A stretch of DNA of 58,438 bases from Rikenellaceae bacterium. Its GTDB lineage: Bacteria; Bacteroidota; Bacteroidia; Bacteroidales; Rikenellaceae. The notes beneath the pieces are model-generated. The model had not been told where the DNA came from. It did not search any database and saw nothing but the letters and a program-made list of their open reading frames with translations. A program made the position numbers and the translations under genes. Below are positions 35,617 through 44,360 of the stretch, in pieces (the first letter of the stretch is position 1; each line of letters opens with the position of its first letter). The stretch lies in contig JAJQEF010000034.1 in the NCBI GenBank assembly GCA_021201795.1, positions 1 to 58,438 of the forward strand, given 5' to 3'.

Positions 35617-36657
35617 TTATCTCGATACGCGCCCTGATCCGTCGCCTTTCATAAGATTTTCGACTTCGGCAACCGTTACAAGGTTGAAATCTCCGTAGAT
35701 AGTATGTTTGAGGCATGAAGCTGCAACTGCGAAGTTCAATGCTTTCTGGTCGTCCTGCGGATAAGTTATAAGGCCGTAGATAAGTCCGCCCATAAAGGAG
35801 TCTCCCCCACCTACACGATCCACAATGTGAGTAATATCGTACCTAGGAGACTGATAAAGAGTCGATCCGTTGTATAGAACACCGCCCCATGTGTTGTGAT
35901 TAGCGTTGATAGAACCGCGAAGTGTCACGATAACTTTTTTCGCTCGAGGAAATTTTTTCATCATCTGAGTACACACCGATTCGAATTCAGCAGCATTAAC
36001 TTCGCCAGAAGTCTGAGTAACATCGAATCCTTCCGGCTTGATGCCGAATACTTTCTCAGCGTCTTCTTCGTTTCCGATGATAACGTCGCAGCCTTCTACG
36101 AGAGCAGGCATAACTTCAGATGCGCTTTTACCGTATTTCCAAAGATTCTTACGGTAGTTAAGATCGGTAGATACCGTGATACCCATTTTATTAGCTACTT
36201 TGATAGCTTCGAGACAAGCATCAGCAGCGCCTTGGGACAATGCAGGTGTGATACCTGTCCAATGGAACCACTCAGCACCCTGGAACACTTCTTCCCAGTT
36301 AATCATTCCCGGCTGGATTTCAGCGATTGCAGAATTAGCACGATCATAAACAACCTTGCTCGCACGTGCAACAGCACCTGTTTCGAGGAAATAAATACCG
36401 ACCCTGTCACCCCCGCGAACGATATTGTCGGTTTTAACGCCGTATTTGTGAAGATCCATAATACAAGACTCTGCTATGTCGTTTTTAGGAAGCCTTGTCA
36501 CGAATTCCGCATTAAGTCCGTAATTAGCGAGAGATACTGCTACGTTAGCCTCACCTCCGCCGAATGTAGCTGTAAATTCTTTAGCCTGGCTGAACCTCAA
36601 ATATCCCGGTGTTGCAAGACGAAGCATGATCTCACCGAAAGTAACTACTTTTTTCAT
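35617..36657 (-). CDS. kdgK: 2-dehydro-3-deoxygluconate kinase (PfkB family)
   Basis: The 346-residue ribokinase-like enzyme phosphorylates KDG to KDPG with ATP. The N-terminal substrate motif [15 protein letters not shown] (33-47) and the C-terminal PfkB signature [13 protein letters not shown], with the catalytic Asp, are intact. It follows kduD across a strong hairpin with almost no space for a separate promoter, and precedes kdgA by 20 bases. Confidence 0.94.
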   Translation of the reverse strand: MKKVVTFGEIMLRLATPGYLRFSQAKEFTATFGGGEANVAVSLANYGLNAEFVTRLPKNDIAESCIMDLHKYGVKTDNIVRGGDRVGIYFLETGAVARASKVVYDRANSAIAEIQPGMINWEEVFQGAEWFHWTGITPALSQGAADACLEAIKVANKMGITVSTDLNYRKNLWKYGKSASEVMPALVEGCDVIIGNEEDAEKVFGIKPEGFDVTQTSGEVNAAEFESVCTQMMKKFPRAKKVIVTLRGSINANHNTWGGVLYNGSTLYQSPRYDITHIVDRVGGGDSFMGGLIYGLITYPQDDQKALNFAVAASCLKHTIYGDFNLVTVAEVENLMKGDGSGRVSR

Positions 36658-36685
36658 TTCTATTTTGTTTCTTGTTTATTGGGTT

Positions 36686-36739
36686 AAAAAAAGCAATATC
36701 CCCGCTCTTCCGGCTGTTTACCGGAATTGCGGGGATATT
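36686..36739 (-). terminator. Strong hairpin terminator/attenuator between kduD and kdgK
   Basis: On the minus strand AATATCCCCGC pairs with GCGGGGATATT and an inner TTCCGG pairs with CCGGAA, followed by GCTTTTTTT. Only 28 bases remain before the kdgK ATG, so it may act as a partial terminator inside one operon. Confidence 0.85.
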
Positions 36740-36766
36740 ATTTCATATATTAATTATGACCGACAA

Positions 36767-37558
36767 CTATTTAGGTTGTTTGCCTATGTAAGCCAAAATA
36801 CCTCCGTCTACATAAAGTACGTGTCCGTTAACGAAGTTGGATGCATCCGATGCAAGGAATACTGCAGGCCCTTTAAGGTCCTCAGGAGTACCCCACCTTG
36901 CAGCCGGAGTTTTAGCGATGATGAACGAGTTGAACGGATGTCCGTCTTCGCGGAGCGGTGCGGTCTGCGGAGTAGCAATGTATCCGGGGCCTATACCGTT
37001 ACACTGGATGTTATACTCGCCGTATTCCGAAGCGATATTGCGTGTAAGCATTTTAAGGCCTCCTTTAGCTGCGGCGTAAGCAGATACTGTTTCACGTCCG
37101 AGTTCAGACATCATGGAACAGATATTAATAATTTTTCCGTGTCCTTTTTTGATCATTCCCGGAATAACCGCTTTAGATACGATAAACGGAGCATTAAGAT
37201 CTACATCGATAACCTGGCGGAACTCAGCCGCTGTCATCTCAACCATGGGAATACGCTTGATAATACCCGCGTTATTCACAAGGATGTCGATAACCCCTAC
37301 TTCCTTTTCGATCTTTGCTACCATTTCGTTAACCTGATCCTCGTTGGTCACATCGCAAACGTATCCGTATGCAGTGAAGCCGTTCTCCTTATAGGCAGCA
37401 ATACCCTGATCGACAAGATCCTGTTTGATATCGTTGAAAACGATTGTCGCTCCGGCTTCCGCAAGCGCAGACGCCATTGCAAATCCGATTCCGTAAGATG
37501 CACCTGTCACCAATGCAACCTTGCCCTTAAGGCAGAATGAATCCATCATTGTAGACAT
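36767..37558 (-). CDS. kduD: 2-dehydro-3-deoxy-D-gluconate 5-dehydrogenase (short-chain dehydrogenase)
   Basis: The 263-residue SDR protein has the nucleotide motif TGASYGIG (18-25), NNAG, and the catalytic Ser plus YAAAKGG (Tyr/Lys). It would reduce 2,5-diketo-3-deoxygluconate to KDG with NAD(P)H. Gluconate 5-dehydrogenases are close relatives, but the position 29 bases behind kduI favours KduD. A second Met near residue 4-5 is an alternative start. Confidence 0.9.
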   Translation of the reverse strand: MSTMMDSFCLKGKVALVTGASYGIGFAMASALAEAGATIVFNDIKQDLVDQGIAAYKENGFTAYGYVCDVTNEDQVNEMVAKIEKEVGVIDILVNNAGIIKRIPMVEMTAAEFRQVIDVDLNAPFIVSKAVIPGMIKKGHGKIINICSMMSELGRETVSAYAAAKGGLKMLTRNIASEYGEYNIQCNGIGPGYIATPQTAPLREDGHPFNSFIIAKTPAARWGTPEDLKGPAVFLASDASNFVNGHVLYVDGGILAYIGKQPK

Positions 37559-37587
37559 ATTATTTATTATTTTAGTTAAGAATTTTA

Positions 37588-38430
37588 TTATTTAATATCT
37601 ACTGTCTGGCAAGTGTCCATATCGTTGTAATCGAGGTTTTCGCCTGCCATACCCCATATGAATGTGTATGCGCTGGTAGCGCAAGCCGAATGGATCGACC
37701 ATTGAGGAGAAATCACAGCCTCTTCGCATTTCATCCACACGTGGCGTGTTTCCTGCGGTTCACCCATGAAGTGGCAGACAGCCTGATCCTTGGGAAGATC
37801 AAAATAGAAATACGCTTCCATACGGCGGTTATGTGTATGCGCAGGCATTGTGTTCCATACGCTTCCCGGCTGAAGTTCGGTCATACCCATCTGAAGCTGG
37901 CAAGTAGGAAGAACTTCTTTCACGATCATACGGTTGATGATACGGTGGTTGCTACCTTCGAGCGATCCGAGTTCGAGAACGACAGCGTCCTTCTTGGTAA
38001 CCTTCTTCGTAGGGTAAGAAGCGTGAGCAGGAGCGGAATTGAAATAGAATTTAGCAGGATTCGCAGCATCTGCGCTTTTGAAAACCACTTTTTTGACACC
38101 GCGTCCAATATACAGGGCCTCTTTATAATCGATATCGTAAGTTTCGCCGTCCACGACAACCTGTCCGGCACCGCCTACGTTGATAAGTCCGAGCTCTCTT
38201 CTTTCGAGGAAGTACTCCGCGCGAATTTCTTCCGGTGCGGTTAATTCCGGCTCCTCTCCCGCAGGAACCGCTGCTCCCACTATGAGTCTGTCGTACATGG
38301 TATAAACCATGTTTATCTCGTTAGCAACCATAAACTCTTCGATGAGGAAGTGTTCGCGGATCGTTTCGGTGTCGTACATCATAAAGTCATTCTGATGACT
38401 TGCATACCTGATCTCGAAATTCTGTTTCAT
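37588..38430 (-). CDS. kduI: 5-dehydro-4-deoxy-D-glucuronate isomerase
   Basis: The 280-residue cupin enzyme converts 5-keto-4-deoxyuronate, which forms from unsaturated galacturonate, to 2,5-diketo-3-deoxygluconate. The zinc site is visible in PAHTHNRRMEAYFYFDLP and the later His of WSIHSACATSAY. Length is exact for KduI. As the first gene of the uronate operon it lies behind a -7 box, and it links the GH105 product to kduD, kdgK and kdgA. Confidence 0.96.
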   Translation of the reverse strand: MKQNFEIRYASHQNDFMMYDTETIREHFLIEEFMVANEINMVYTMYDRLIVGAAVPAGEEPELTAPEEIRAEYFLERRELGLINVGGAGQVVVDGETYDIDYKEALYIGRGVKKVVFKSADAANPAKFYFNSAPAHASYPTKKVTKKDAVVLELGSLEGSNHRIINRMIVKEVLPTCQLQMGMTELQPGSVWNTMPAHTHNRRMEAYFYFDLPKDQAVCHFMGEPQETRHVWMKCEEAVISPQWSIHSACATSAYTFIWGMAGENLDYNDMDTCQTVDIK

Positions 38431-38488
38431 AATATTTGGTTTTTAATTTGCTCATTACAATTAGAACGGTACAATCCATTCCATGTTA

Positions 38489-38496
38489 CAAAAATA
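38489..38496 (-). promoter_or_regulatory. -7 promoter element of the kduI operon
   Basis: The minus-strand TATTTTTG fits TAnnTTTG and lies 59 bases before the kduI ATG. The 135-base gap holds AT-rich sequence and no clear operator. Confidence 0.5.
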
Positions 38497-38565
38497 TGTA
38501 ATTTTTTCATATTTATAAACCGATGCCCTATTTTTAAATTTTTTAATAAAACTGCGGAGTATCAA

Positions 38566-39510
38566 TTACATAATACCATAGAATTTTTTTATGTTCTCCG
38601 CTACTTTTTTCACAAGTAGTTCACGCGCTTCACGCGATGCCCAGCCGCTATGCGGAGCAAGTATAAGTTTGTCCGGGCAATTAATCTTAAGCAACGGATT
38701 GTCAGCTTCTAACGGTTCTTTTTCAAACACATCCAGACCCGCGCCTGCAATGTGGCCATTATCCAATGCCTCGGCAAGGTCTTTTTCCACCACTATACCG
38801 CCCCTGCCCATATTGACTATAATTGCTGTTTTTTTTATAACAGACAGTTCATTAGAACCGATAAGTCCTTCGGTGCTCTTATTTAACGGAGCATGAATCG
38901 ACACTATATCCGATTCTTCCAACAGTTCTTCGAGGTATCTGTGCCGATATCCACCATCGGTATTTTTACCTGAAGTGGAATGATACGACACTTCCGCCCC
39001 GAGTACGGTCGCAATCTCCGCGACGCGTCTTCCTATATTTCCCAGCCCTATAATACCCCATTTCTTACCTTTGATCTCGCTTATGCTCTTAGAAGTGTGA
39101 AACGTCAGTCCGCTTGCGGAATAACTTCCGTTCTTCACATATCGATCATAATAAACAACGTTCCTCAACAATGCAAATACATAAGCAACAGTGGCTTCAG
39201 AAACGCTGTCCGTAGAATATGCCGGAACATTTTTCACGGCAATCCCCTTTTTCTCCGCATATGCCACATCCACATTATTAACTCCGGTAGCCGATACACA
39301 AACAAGTTTTAATTCGGGCAGATTGTCGATAACATCTTTTGTGACAAGAACCTTATTAACGATCAATACATCGGCATATCTCGCACGCGGAATAACATCT
39401 TCCGGATTAGTCGTGTGATATTCCGTAAATTCCCCGAGTTCCGCCAACGGCGAAAGATCGATATCCTCCAGCGGATATGCATCGAGGTATACTATTTTTA
39501 TTTTTCCCAT
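38566..39510 (-). CDS. D-isomer-specific 2-hydroxyacid dehydrogenase (hydroxypyruvate/glycerate type)
   Basis: The 314-residue NAD-dependent enzyme has the Rossmann motif GLGNIGRRVAEIA, Arg in NMGRGGIV, Glu in LDVFEKEPL and His in LAPHSGWAS, the complete catalytic set. Related Bacteroidetes proteins are annotated as glycerate dehydrogenase. I start at the ATG at 39510 (MGKIKIVYLDA), 1 base after the phosphoesterase stop; an upstream ATG at 39543 would add 11 charged residues overlapping that gene. Substrate cannot be fixed by sequence; the nearby uronate genes may be a coincidence. Confidence 0.87.
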   Translation of the reverse strand: MGKIKIVYLDAYPLEDIDLSPLAELGEFTEYHTTNPEDVIPRARYADVLIVNKVLVTKDVIDNLPELKLVCVSATGVNNVDVAYAEKKGIAVKNVPAYSTDSVSEATVAYVFALLRNVVYYDRYVKNGSYSASGLTFHTSKSISEIKGKKWGIIGLGNIGRRVAEIATVLGAEVSYHSTSGKNTDGGYRHRYLEELLEESDIVSIHAPLNKSTEGLIGSNELSVIKKTAIIVNMGRGGIVVEKDLAEALDNGHIAGAGLDVFEKEPLEADNPLLKINCPDKLILAPHSGWASREARELLVKKVAENIKKFYGIM

Positions 39511-39511
39511 T

Positions 39512-40009
39512 TTATCTTTTTCTTTTCCATTCACCGACCTCAAGGTCTCGTATATCGCTTCCGTCGATAACGAATCTTATGGCTGTGCGCAAATTATGAA
39601 AGCCATAGTGTCCGCAGGCACCGGGATTAATGTGCAGCATATTACGCTTGCGGTCGGGCATTACTTTCAGTATGTGGGAATGTCCGCTGATAAATATCTT
39701 CGGTCGGAACTCGTCGATCTTCAAAATCGCTTCTTTGTCGTAACGTCCCGGGTATCCTCCGATATGAGTCATAAGAACTTTAACGTCCTCGCACCTGAAA
39801 CACTGGTACTTCGGGTAGACAGTCCGCACTTTTGCATCGTCGATATTACCGTACACGCCTATCAGCGGTTTAAATGCAGCAATCTTATCCGCAGTCTCAA
39901 GGTTGCCGAAGTCACCCGCATGCCATATGATATTCACATCTTTTAGGAATTCCATAATGTCCGTATCGAATCCACAGTGGGTATCAGATATCAGTCCTAT
40001 TTTAGTCAT
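39512..40009 (-). CDS. YfcE/MJ0936-type metallophosphoesterase
   Basis: The 165-residue protein has all metal-site motifs of the family: SDTHCG (8-13), HAGDFGN, VYGNID, MTHIGGYPG and SGHSHI, with INPGACG at the end. Family members are two-metal phosphodiesterases acting on small substrates. The native substrate is unknown. It is followed by the 2-hydroxyacid dehydrogenase gene with a 1-base gap, so the two are coupled. Confidence 0.88.
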   Translation of the reverse strand: MTKIGLISDTHCGFDTDIMEFLKDVNIIWHAGDFGNLETADKIAAFKPLIGVYGNIDDAKVRTVYPKYQCFRCEDVKVLMTHIGGYPGRYDKEAILKIDEFRPKIFISGHSHILKVMPDRKRNMLHINPGACGHYGFHNLRTAIRFVIDGSDIRDLEVGEWKRKR

Positions 40010-40017
40010 AATCCATC

Positions 40018-40052
40018 AAAATAAAATCGGCCGGCGAACACGCACCGACCGA
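40018..40052 (-). terminator. Terminator after nrdJ
   Basis: On the minus strand TCGGTCGG pairs with CCGGCCGA (one G-U) around a 10-base loop, followed by TTTTATTTTG. It lies 25 bases past the nrdJ stop and overlaps the space before the phosphoesterase gene. Confidence 0.75.
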
Positions 40053-40076
40053 CTAATATAATATTTTTTTTCCGGA

Positions 40077-42638
40077 TTATCCGCACTTGGAATGTCCGCA
40101 GGATTGACATACGAGGCATCCTTCCTGATAAATAAGACTATCCTGACCACATTCCGGACAAATATTGTTCTTCGGTTTGGTTCCGTTAGGTATATATCTG
40201 TGAAGAGCCCTTTCTACACCGTTCTTCCAAGTATTGATAGTAGAACTGTTAAGTTTCAATCCTGAAATCAGGTTGATCACATCGACGATAGGCATTCCAT
40301 TCCGGAGCACCCCTGATATAAGTTTGGCGTAATTCCAGAATTCTTCGTCGAATAATCTCGAGATACCTCCGATAGTATTCTTATAACCGTACTTGTCCTC
40401 GTACTGGAAGTCGTAACGTTTGGTTCCGTCAGCTTCCTTCACCTGAATGATCCAGCCTTTTTTGATGCGCTTAGGTATATACATCGCATCTTCTTCGATC
40501 TTACCGGTAAATATTTCATACGGACGCTCGTTGTAAATACCCACGAATGCGATCCAGTCCTCATGACCGTTCTTGAAACGTACGATATCAGCTTCAAGCT
40601 CTTTCGGTCTTTTCAAAGGCGGTTTATATTCATTATCGCCGTCTTTTTTATCTTTTGCCACGAGAACACCTGCACGCGATCCGTCACGATAAACAGTAAC
40701 TCCTTTACATCCGCACTCCCATGCAGTCTGATAAACTTTCGCAACGAGTTTTTCGGAGACGTTGTTAGGTAAATTCACTGTCACGGATATGGAATGGTCA
40801 ACCCATTTCTGAATTGCTCCCTGCATTTTCACCTTGCTGACCCAGTCGATATCGTTAGACGTCGCTTCATAATAAGGAGACTTTTTGACGAGTTCATCCA
40901 TTTCCTCGTCGGTGAGGCTGTCTATCTGTTCCTTCGTATAGCCATTGACTTCGAGACATACCACGAACTTATGGTGGAACACATTGTATTCTTCCCAGGA
41001 ATCGCCAACCTCGTCGACAAACGTTATTTTCACATCCTTGTCATTCGGATTCACCTTTCTCCGCCGTTTATAAACAGGCAGGAAGACCGGCTCTATACCC
41101 GAAGTGGTCTGCGACATAAGACTGGTCGTTCCGGTAGGAGCTATGGTAAGCATCGCGATATTACGTCTTCCGTTTTTAACCATGTCCTCGTATAACGCGG
41201 GATCGGCCTCTTTTATACGCTCTATCATAGGGTTGCCTACTTCTTTTTCCGCATTATAAATTTCAAATGCTCCGCGCTCCTTAGCAAGTTCCACAGATGC
41301 CCTGTATGCCTCGATAGCGAGCGTTTTTTGAATCTCCACGGCAAATTCAGTGGCTTCCTCCGAACCGTACTTATAACCGAGAGCAGCCAGCATATCCCCT
41401 TCGGCAGTTATACCGAGTCCGGTACGCCTTCCCTGGAGAGCTTTTTCGCGGATCTTTTTCCACAGGTTCAGTTCTACGAAGCGTATATCGTTATCTTCCG
41501 GATCGGAAGAGATTTTCTTCACGATAGCATCTATTTTTTCCAGTTCGAGATCAATTATATCGTCCATCATTCTCATCGCCTTACCGACGTGGTTACGGAA
41601 CTTATCCATATTAAACCTCGCGTTCGGAGTGAACGGCTCTTCCACATAACCGTACAGGTTCATAGCGAGAAGACGACAGCTGTCATAGGGACATAGCGGA
41701 ATCTCACCGCACGGATTAGTGGATACGGTACGGAACCCTTCCGCAGCATAACAATCCGGTACAGACTCGCGGATAATGGTATCCCAGAAAAGAATTCCTG
41801 GTTCCGCGGACTCCCATGCGTTATGTACTATTTTATTCCACAAAGAACGTGCGTCGATCTGCTTCGTATAGGTCGGATCATCCGAATCTATGGGGAATTT
41901 CTGTGTATATTTTTTACCGCTCGTTACAGCTTTCATAAATTCATCGTCGATCTTCACAGAGACGTTGGCACCAGTAACTTTTCCCGTTTCGACTTTAGCA
42001 TCTATAAAATTCTCTACATCGGGATGTTTAATGGACAGCGACAGCATCAATGCTCCGCGGCGCCCGTCCTGTGCGACTTCGCGAGTAGAATTAGAATACC
42101 GCTCCATAAAGGGCACGATACCTGTAGATGTCAGCGCGCTGTTCAGCACTGGGCTTCCGGTCGGACGAATGTGTGAGAGATCGTGCCCTACGCCTCCGCG
42201 GCGCTTCATGAGCTGCACCTGCTCTTCGTCTATTCTCATAATACCGCCGTAAGAATCCGCGGGATTTTTATGACCGATGACAAAACAGTTTGACAACGAA
42301 GCGATTTGAAGGTTATTACCGATTCCCGTCATCGGTCCGCCCTGCGGTATAATATATTTAAAATCCCGGAGTAGGCTATATATTTCAACGGACTCCATAG
42401 GATTAGGATATTTATTTTCAATACGGGCAAGCTCGCTGGCAATACGCCAATGCATTTGGTCAGGGGATTTCTCATATATCTTACCCATCGAATTCTTAAG
42501 AGCATATTTACTTACCCATACGGTACCGGCAAGTTCGTCGCCTTTGAAATATTTTCTCGCTTCTTCTACCGCTTCAGAGTATGAGTATTCCACGAGGTCT
42601 TCTTTTGCGTTCGTTTCGGATGTTGTTTTAGCAGACAT
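40077..42638 (-). CDS. nrdJ: Adenosylcobalamin-dependent (class II) ribonucleotide reductase
   Basis: The 853-residue protein reduces ribonucleotides to deoxyribonucleotides without needing oxygen. Conserved sites are LSNCFVIG (first redox Cys), RRGGVGHDLSHIRP, NPCGEIPL (catalytic Cys and Glu) and MLTIAPTGTTSLMSQTTSG. The C-terminus adds a four-cysteine zinc-ribbon-like tail (CPEC ... CQSC). I start at the ATG at 42638 (MSAKTTSETNAKE); the frame stays open 47 codons further but that stretch has no family features. No cobalamin riboswitch is evident upstream. Two repeated boxes upstream may regulate it. Confidence 0.95.
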   Translation of the reverse strand: MSAKTTSETNAKEDLVEYSYSEAVEEARKYFKGDELAGTVWVSKYALKNSMGKIYEKSPDQMHWRIASELARIENKYPNPMESVEIYSLLRDFKYIIPQGGPMTGIGNNLQIASLSNCFVIGHKNPADSYGGIMRIDEEQVQLMKRRGGVGHDLSHIRPTGSPVLNSALTSTGIVPFMERYSNSTREVAQDGRRGALMLSLSIKHPDVENFIDAKVETGKVTGANVSVKIDDEFMKAVTSGKKYTQKFPIDSDDPTYTKQIDARSLWNKIVHNAWESAEPGILFWDTIIRESVPDCYAAEGFRTVSTNPCGEIPLCPYDSCRLLAMNLYGYVEEPFTPNARFNMDKFRNHVGKAMRMMDDIIDLELEKIDAIVKKISSDPEDNDIRFVELNLWKKIREKALQGRRTGLGITAEGDMLAALGYKYGSEEATEFAVEIQKTLAIEAYRASVELAKERGAFEIYNAEKEVGNPMIERIKEADPALYEDMVKNGRRNIAMLTIAPTGTTSLMSQTTSGIEPVFLPVYKRRRKVNPNDKDVKITFVDEVGDSWEEYNVFHHKFVVCLEVNGYTKEQIDSLTDEEMDELVKKSPYYEATSNDIDWVSKVKMQGAIQKWVDHSISVTVNLPNNVSEKLVAKVYQTAWECGCKGVTVYRDGSRAGVLVAKDKKDGDNEYKPPLKRPKELEADIVRFKNGHEDWIAFVGIYNERPYEIFTGKIEEDAMYIPKRIKKGWIIQVKEADGTKRYDFQYEDKYGYKNTIGGISRLFDEEFWNYAKLISGVLRNGMPIVDVINLISGLKLNSSTINTWKNGVERALHRYIPNGTKPKNNICPECGQDSLIYQEGCLVCQSCGHSKCG

Positions 42639-42727
42639 GTTTAATTTACTTATATCAGTTGGGGAATTTATAATTCTATATTCACGTACAATTTTATTAC
42701 ATTTTTCGTGCAATTGCCATAAAAATC

Positions 42728-42744
42728 CGGTAAAGTTATCAACA
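42728..42744. repeat. Repeat copy 1 upstream of nrdJ (DnaA-box-like core)
   Basis: CGGTAAAGTTATCAACA matches the copy at 42816-42832 at 14 of 17 positions. The core TTATCAACA is one base from the DnaA box TTATCCACA. On the minus strand the same bases include the -7-like TAACTTTA. Confidence 0.5.
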
Positions 42745-42815
42745 TTATAAATACCTGTGATTATCAGAGCCTTAAACACTTATCTCCATTCCCAGGGATA
42801 TTGTGAGCGACATAT

Positions 42816-42832
42816 CGAAAAAGTTATTAACA
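42816..42832. repeat. Repeat copy 2 upstream of nrdJ (DnaA-box-like core)
   Basis: CGAAAAAGTTATTAACA is the second copy, 88 bases from the first in the same orientation, and covers the folB stop codon. Its minus strand includes TAACTTTT. Confidence 0.45.
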
Positions 42833-43183
42833 AGACAGCGTAACGCTCGTCTTTCGGACTTTTCCTCCTAAAGGCGGATATTTTTTCGAGACTTTTACGG
42901 TCACACTCTCCACACCCGGGAATCTTTCGTAAATCGAATCCACGATTCTAGAAGCGACATTTTCCAGTATCCGCGACTTGATTCCCATCTGCTCAGCGAC
43001 GGTATTATAGACTTCCAGATAATTTATCGTCGTATAGATGTCATCCGTTTCAGCGGCGACGGTAATATCCGCCTCAATCTTAAGATCAACGGTAAATTCA
43101 TTCCCAACGATCTGTTCCGTATCGTAACAGCCATGATAGGCATAAAATTCCATGCCTTCGATTTCGATAATGCCCTTTTTCAT
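42827..43183 (-). CDS. folB: Dihydroneopterin aldolase
   Basis: The 118-residue FolB protein (IEIEGMEFYAYHGCYDTEQ) cleaves dihydroneopterin to 6-hydroxymethyl-dihydropterin in folate synthesis. The YHGCYDTEQ region with the conserved Glu and the C-terminal lysine of KVSKKYPP are present. It is divergent from ribD; both use GTP-derived pterin/flavin chemistry. A -7-like minus-strand box (TTCCTTTG, 43202-43209) lies just upstream. Confidence 0.94.
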   Translation of the reverse strand: MKKGIIEIEGMEFYAYHGCYDTEQIVGNEFTVDLKIEADITVAAETDDIYTTINYLEVYNTVAEQMGIKSRILENVASRIVDSIYERFPGVESVTVKVSKKYPPLGGKVRKTSVTLSC

Positions 43184-43246
43184 TGAATCGTGATTTTAAT
43201 ACAAAGGAACAGAAAAACCGATTATATTACAAATAAATGTAATTGC

Positions 43247-43254
43247 TATCTTTG
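43247..43254 (+). promoter_or_regulatory. -7 promoter element of ribD
   Basis: TATCTTTG fits the consensus and lies 20 bases before the ribD ATG. No FMN riboswitch is visible in the short leader. Confidence 0.58.
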
Positions 43255-43274
43255 CAGCTCAATCGTACAGATTT

Positions 43275-44360
43275 ATGAAGGATGAATTATACATGCAGAG
43301 ATGTCTGGAACTCGCTTCACTCGGCGAAGGATACGCGGCCCCAAATCCAATGGTCGGGTCGGTCATTGTCTTCAACGATAGGATCATTGGAGAAGGATAT
43401 CACAAAAAATGCGGTGAAGCCCACGCAGAGGTCAATGCGGTTAATTCGGTAAAAGAAAAAGAAATGCTGCGTCAAAGCACCCTGTACGTCAACTTAGAGC
43501 CATGCAGTCATTGGGGCAGAACACCGCCATGCGCGGATATGATAATCGAATACAAAATACCGAAGGTGGTGATCGGAATGGTCGATCCGTTCGGCAGAGT
43601 CTGCGGGGAAGGAATCCGGAAGTTAAGGGATGCGGGAATTAATGTCACCGTAGGAATTCTCGAAGAAAAATGCAAAGCACTCAACCGTAAATTCATTACT
43701 TATCATTCGAAAAAGAGACCATATATTACTCTTAAATGGGCTCAGACGATCGACGGATACCTCGACAATAACAGGGATGCATCGACTCCTGCCACATGGA
43801 TGACCGGACAGGCGTGTAAAATACTTGTGCATCGCATGAGAAGTACGCATCAGGCAATAATGACTGGAACGAATACTATTATCCGGGATAATCCGTCCTT
43901 AACAGTAAGAGAATGGTTTGGTCAGAACGCTGTCAGAATCGTGATCGACAGAAATCTGCGCTTAACAGACGATTATAATATATTCAGCGGCGAAGCGGAA
44001 ACAATAATTTTCACTCTTAGCGAAAATCTAAACCGTGCAGGGAAGATTTTCAGGAACAAACAGATAATTGGATTGAATCGACCGGACGATATTTGTGAAA
44101 TTCCAGAATATCTATATACGAGGGGAATACAGTCGTTATTCGTAGAAGGAGGAGCAGAACTTTTCAGCTCTCTCATTTCCGCGGGATTATGGGACGAGGC
44201 TAAAATTTTCATATCGCAGTCAAGCGTTAAAGAACTCAACGGAACTAAAAACATACAACCTTATGGAATAAAAGCTCCGGATATTCCCGGAAGATTGATT
44301 TCTAAAGAAATTATAGACGGCACGATGCTGGTTACATCGATGAACAAATCAGAACTTTAA
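43275..44360 (+). CDS. ribD: Bifunctional pyrimidine deaminase/reductase of riboflavin synthesis
   Basis: The 361-residue protein has an N-terminal deaminase domain with the zinc site His50, Cys77 and Cys86 and catalytic Glu52 (HAEVNAV, PCSHWGRTPPC), and a C-terminal reductase domain (ITLKWAQTIDGY, VEGGAELFSSLI). It performs steps two and three of riboflavin synthesis. Full length. Its last 12 bases overlap the end of the converging trmN6 gene. Confidence 0.95.
   Translation: MKDELYMQRCLELASLGEGYAAPNPMVGSVIVFNDRIIGEGYHKKCGEAHAEVNAVNSVKEKEMLRQSTLYVNLEPCSHWGRTPPCADMIIEYKIPKVVIGMVDPFGRVCGEGIRKLRDAGINVTVGILEEKCKALNRKFITYHSKKRPYITLKWAQTIDGYLDNNRDASTPATWMTGQACKILVHRMRSTHQAIMTGTNTIIRDNPSLTVREWFGQNAVRIVIDRNLRLTDDYNIFSGEAETIIFTLSENLNRAGKIFRNKQIIGLNRPDDICEIPEYLYTRGIQSLFVEGGAELFSSLISAGLWDEAKIFISQSSVKELNGTKNIQPYGIKAPDIPGRLISKEIIDGTMLVTSMNKSEL

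Noticed and set aside
35597-35716. Longer start for KDPG aldolase
   Set aside because: The 40 extra residues are Arg-rich, overlap kdgK and precede an ATG that matches the family start.
35896-37540. Long plus-strand frames (263 and 304 residues) antisense to kdgK and kduD
   Set aside because: Both are shadows of clearly recognised PfkB and SDR genes, with no plausible protein composition.
42639-42826. Cobalamin riboswitch upstream of nrdJ
   Set aside because: The B12-box consensus and the expected multi-stem core are not seen on the minus strand.
42728-42832. Replication origin from the DnaA-box-like repeats
   Set aside because: Only two boxes, no AT-rich unwinding element, and no dnaA, dnaN or other origin-linked genes nearby.
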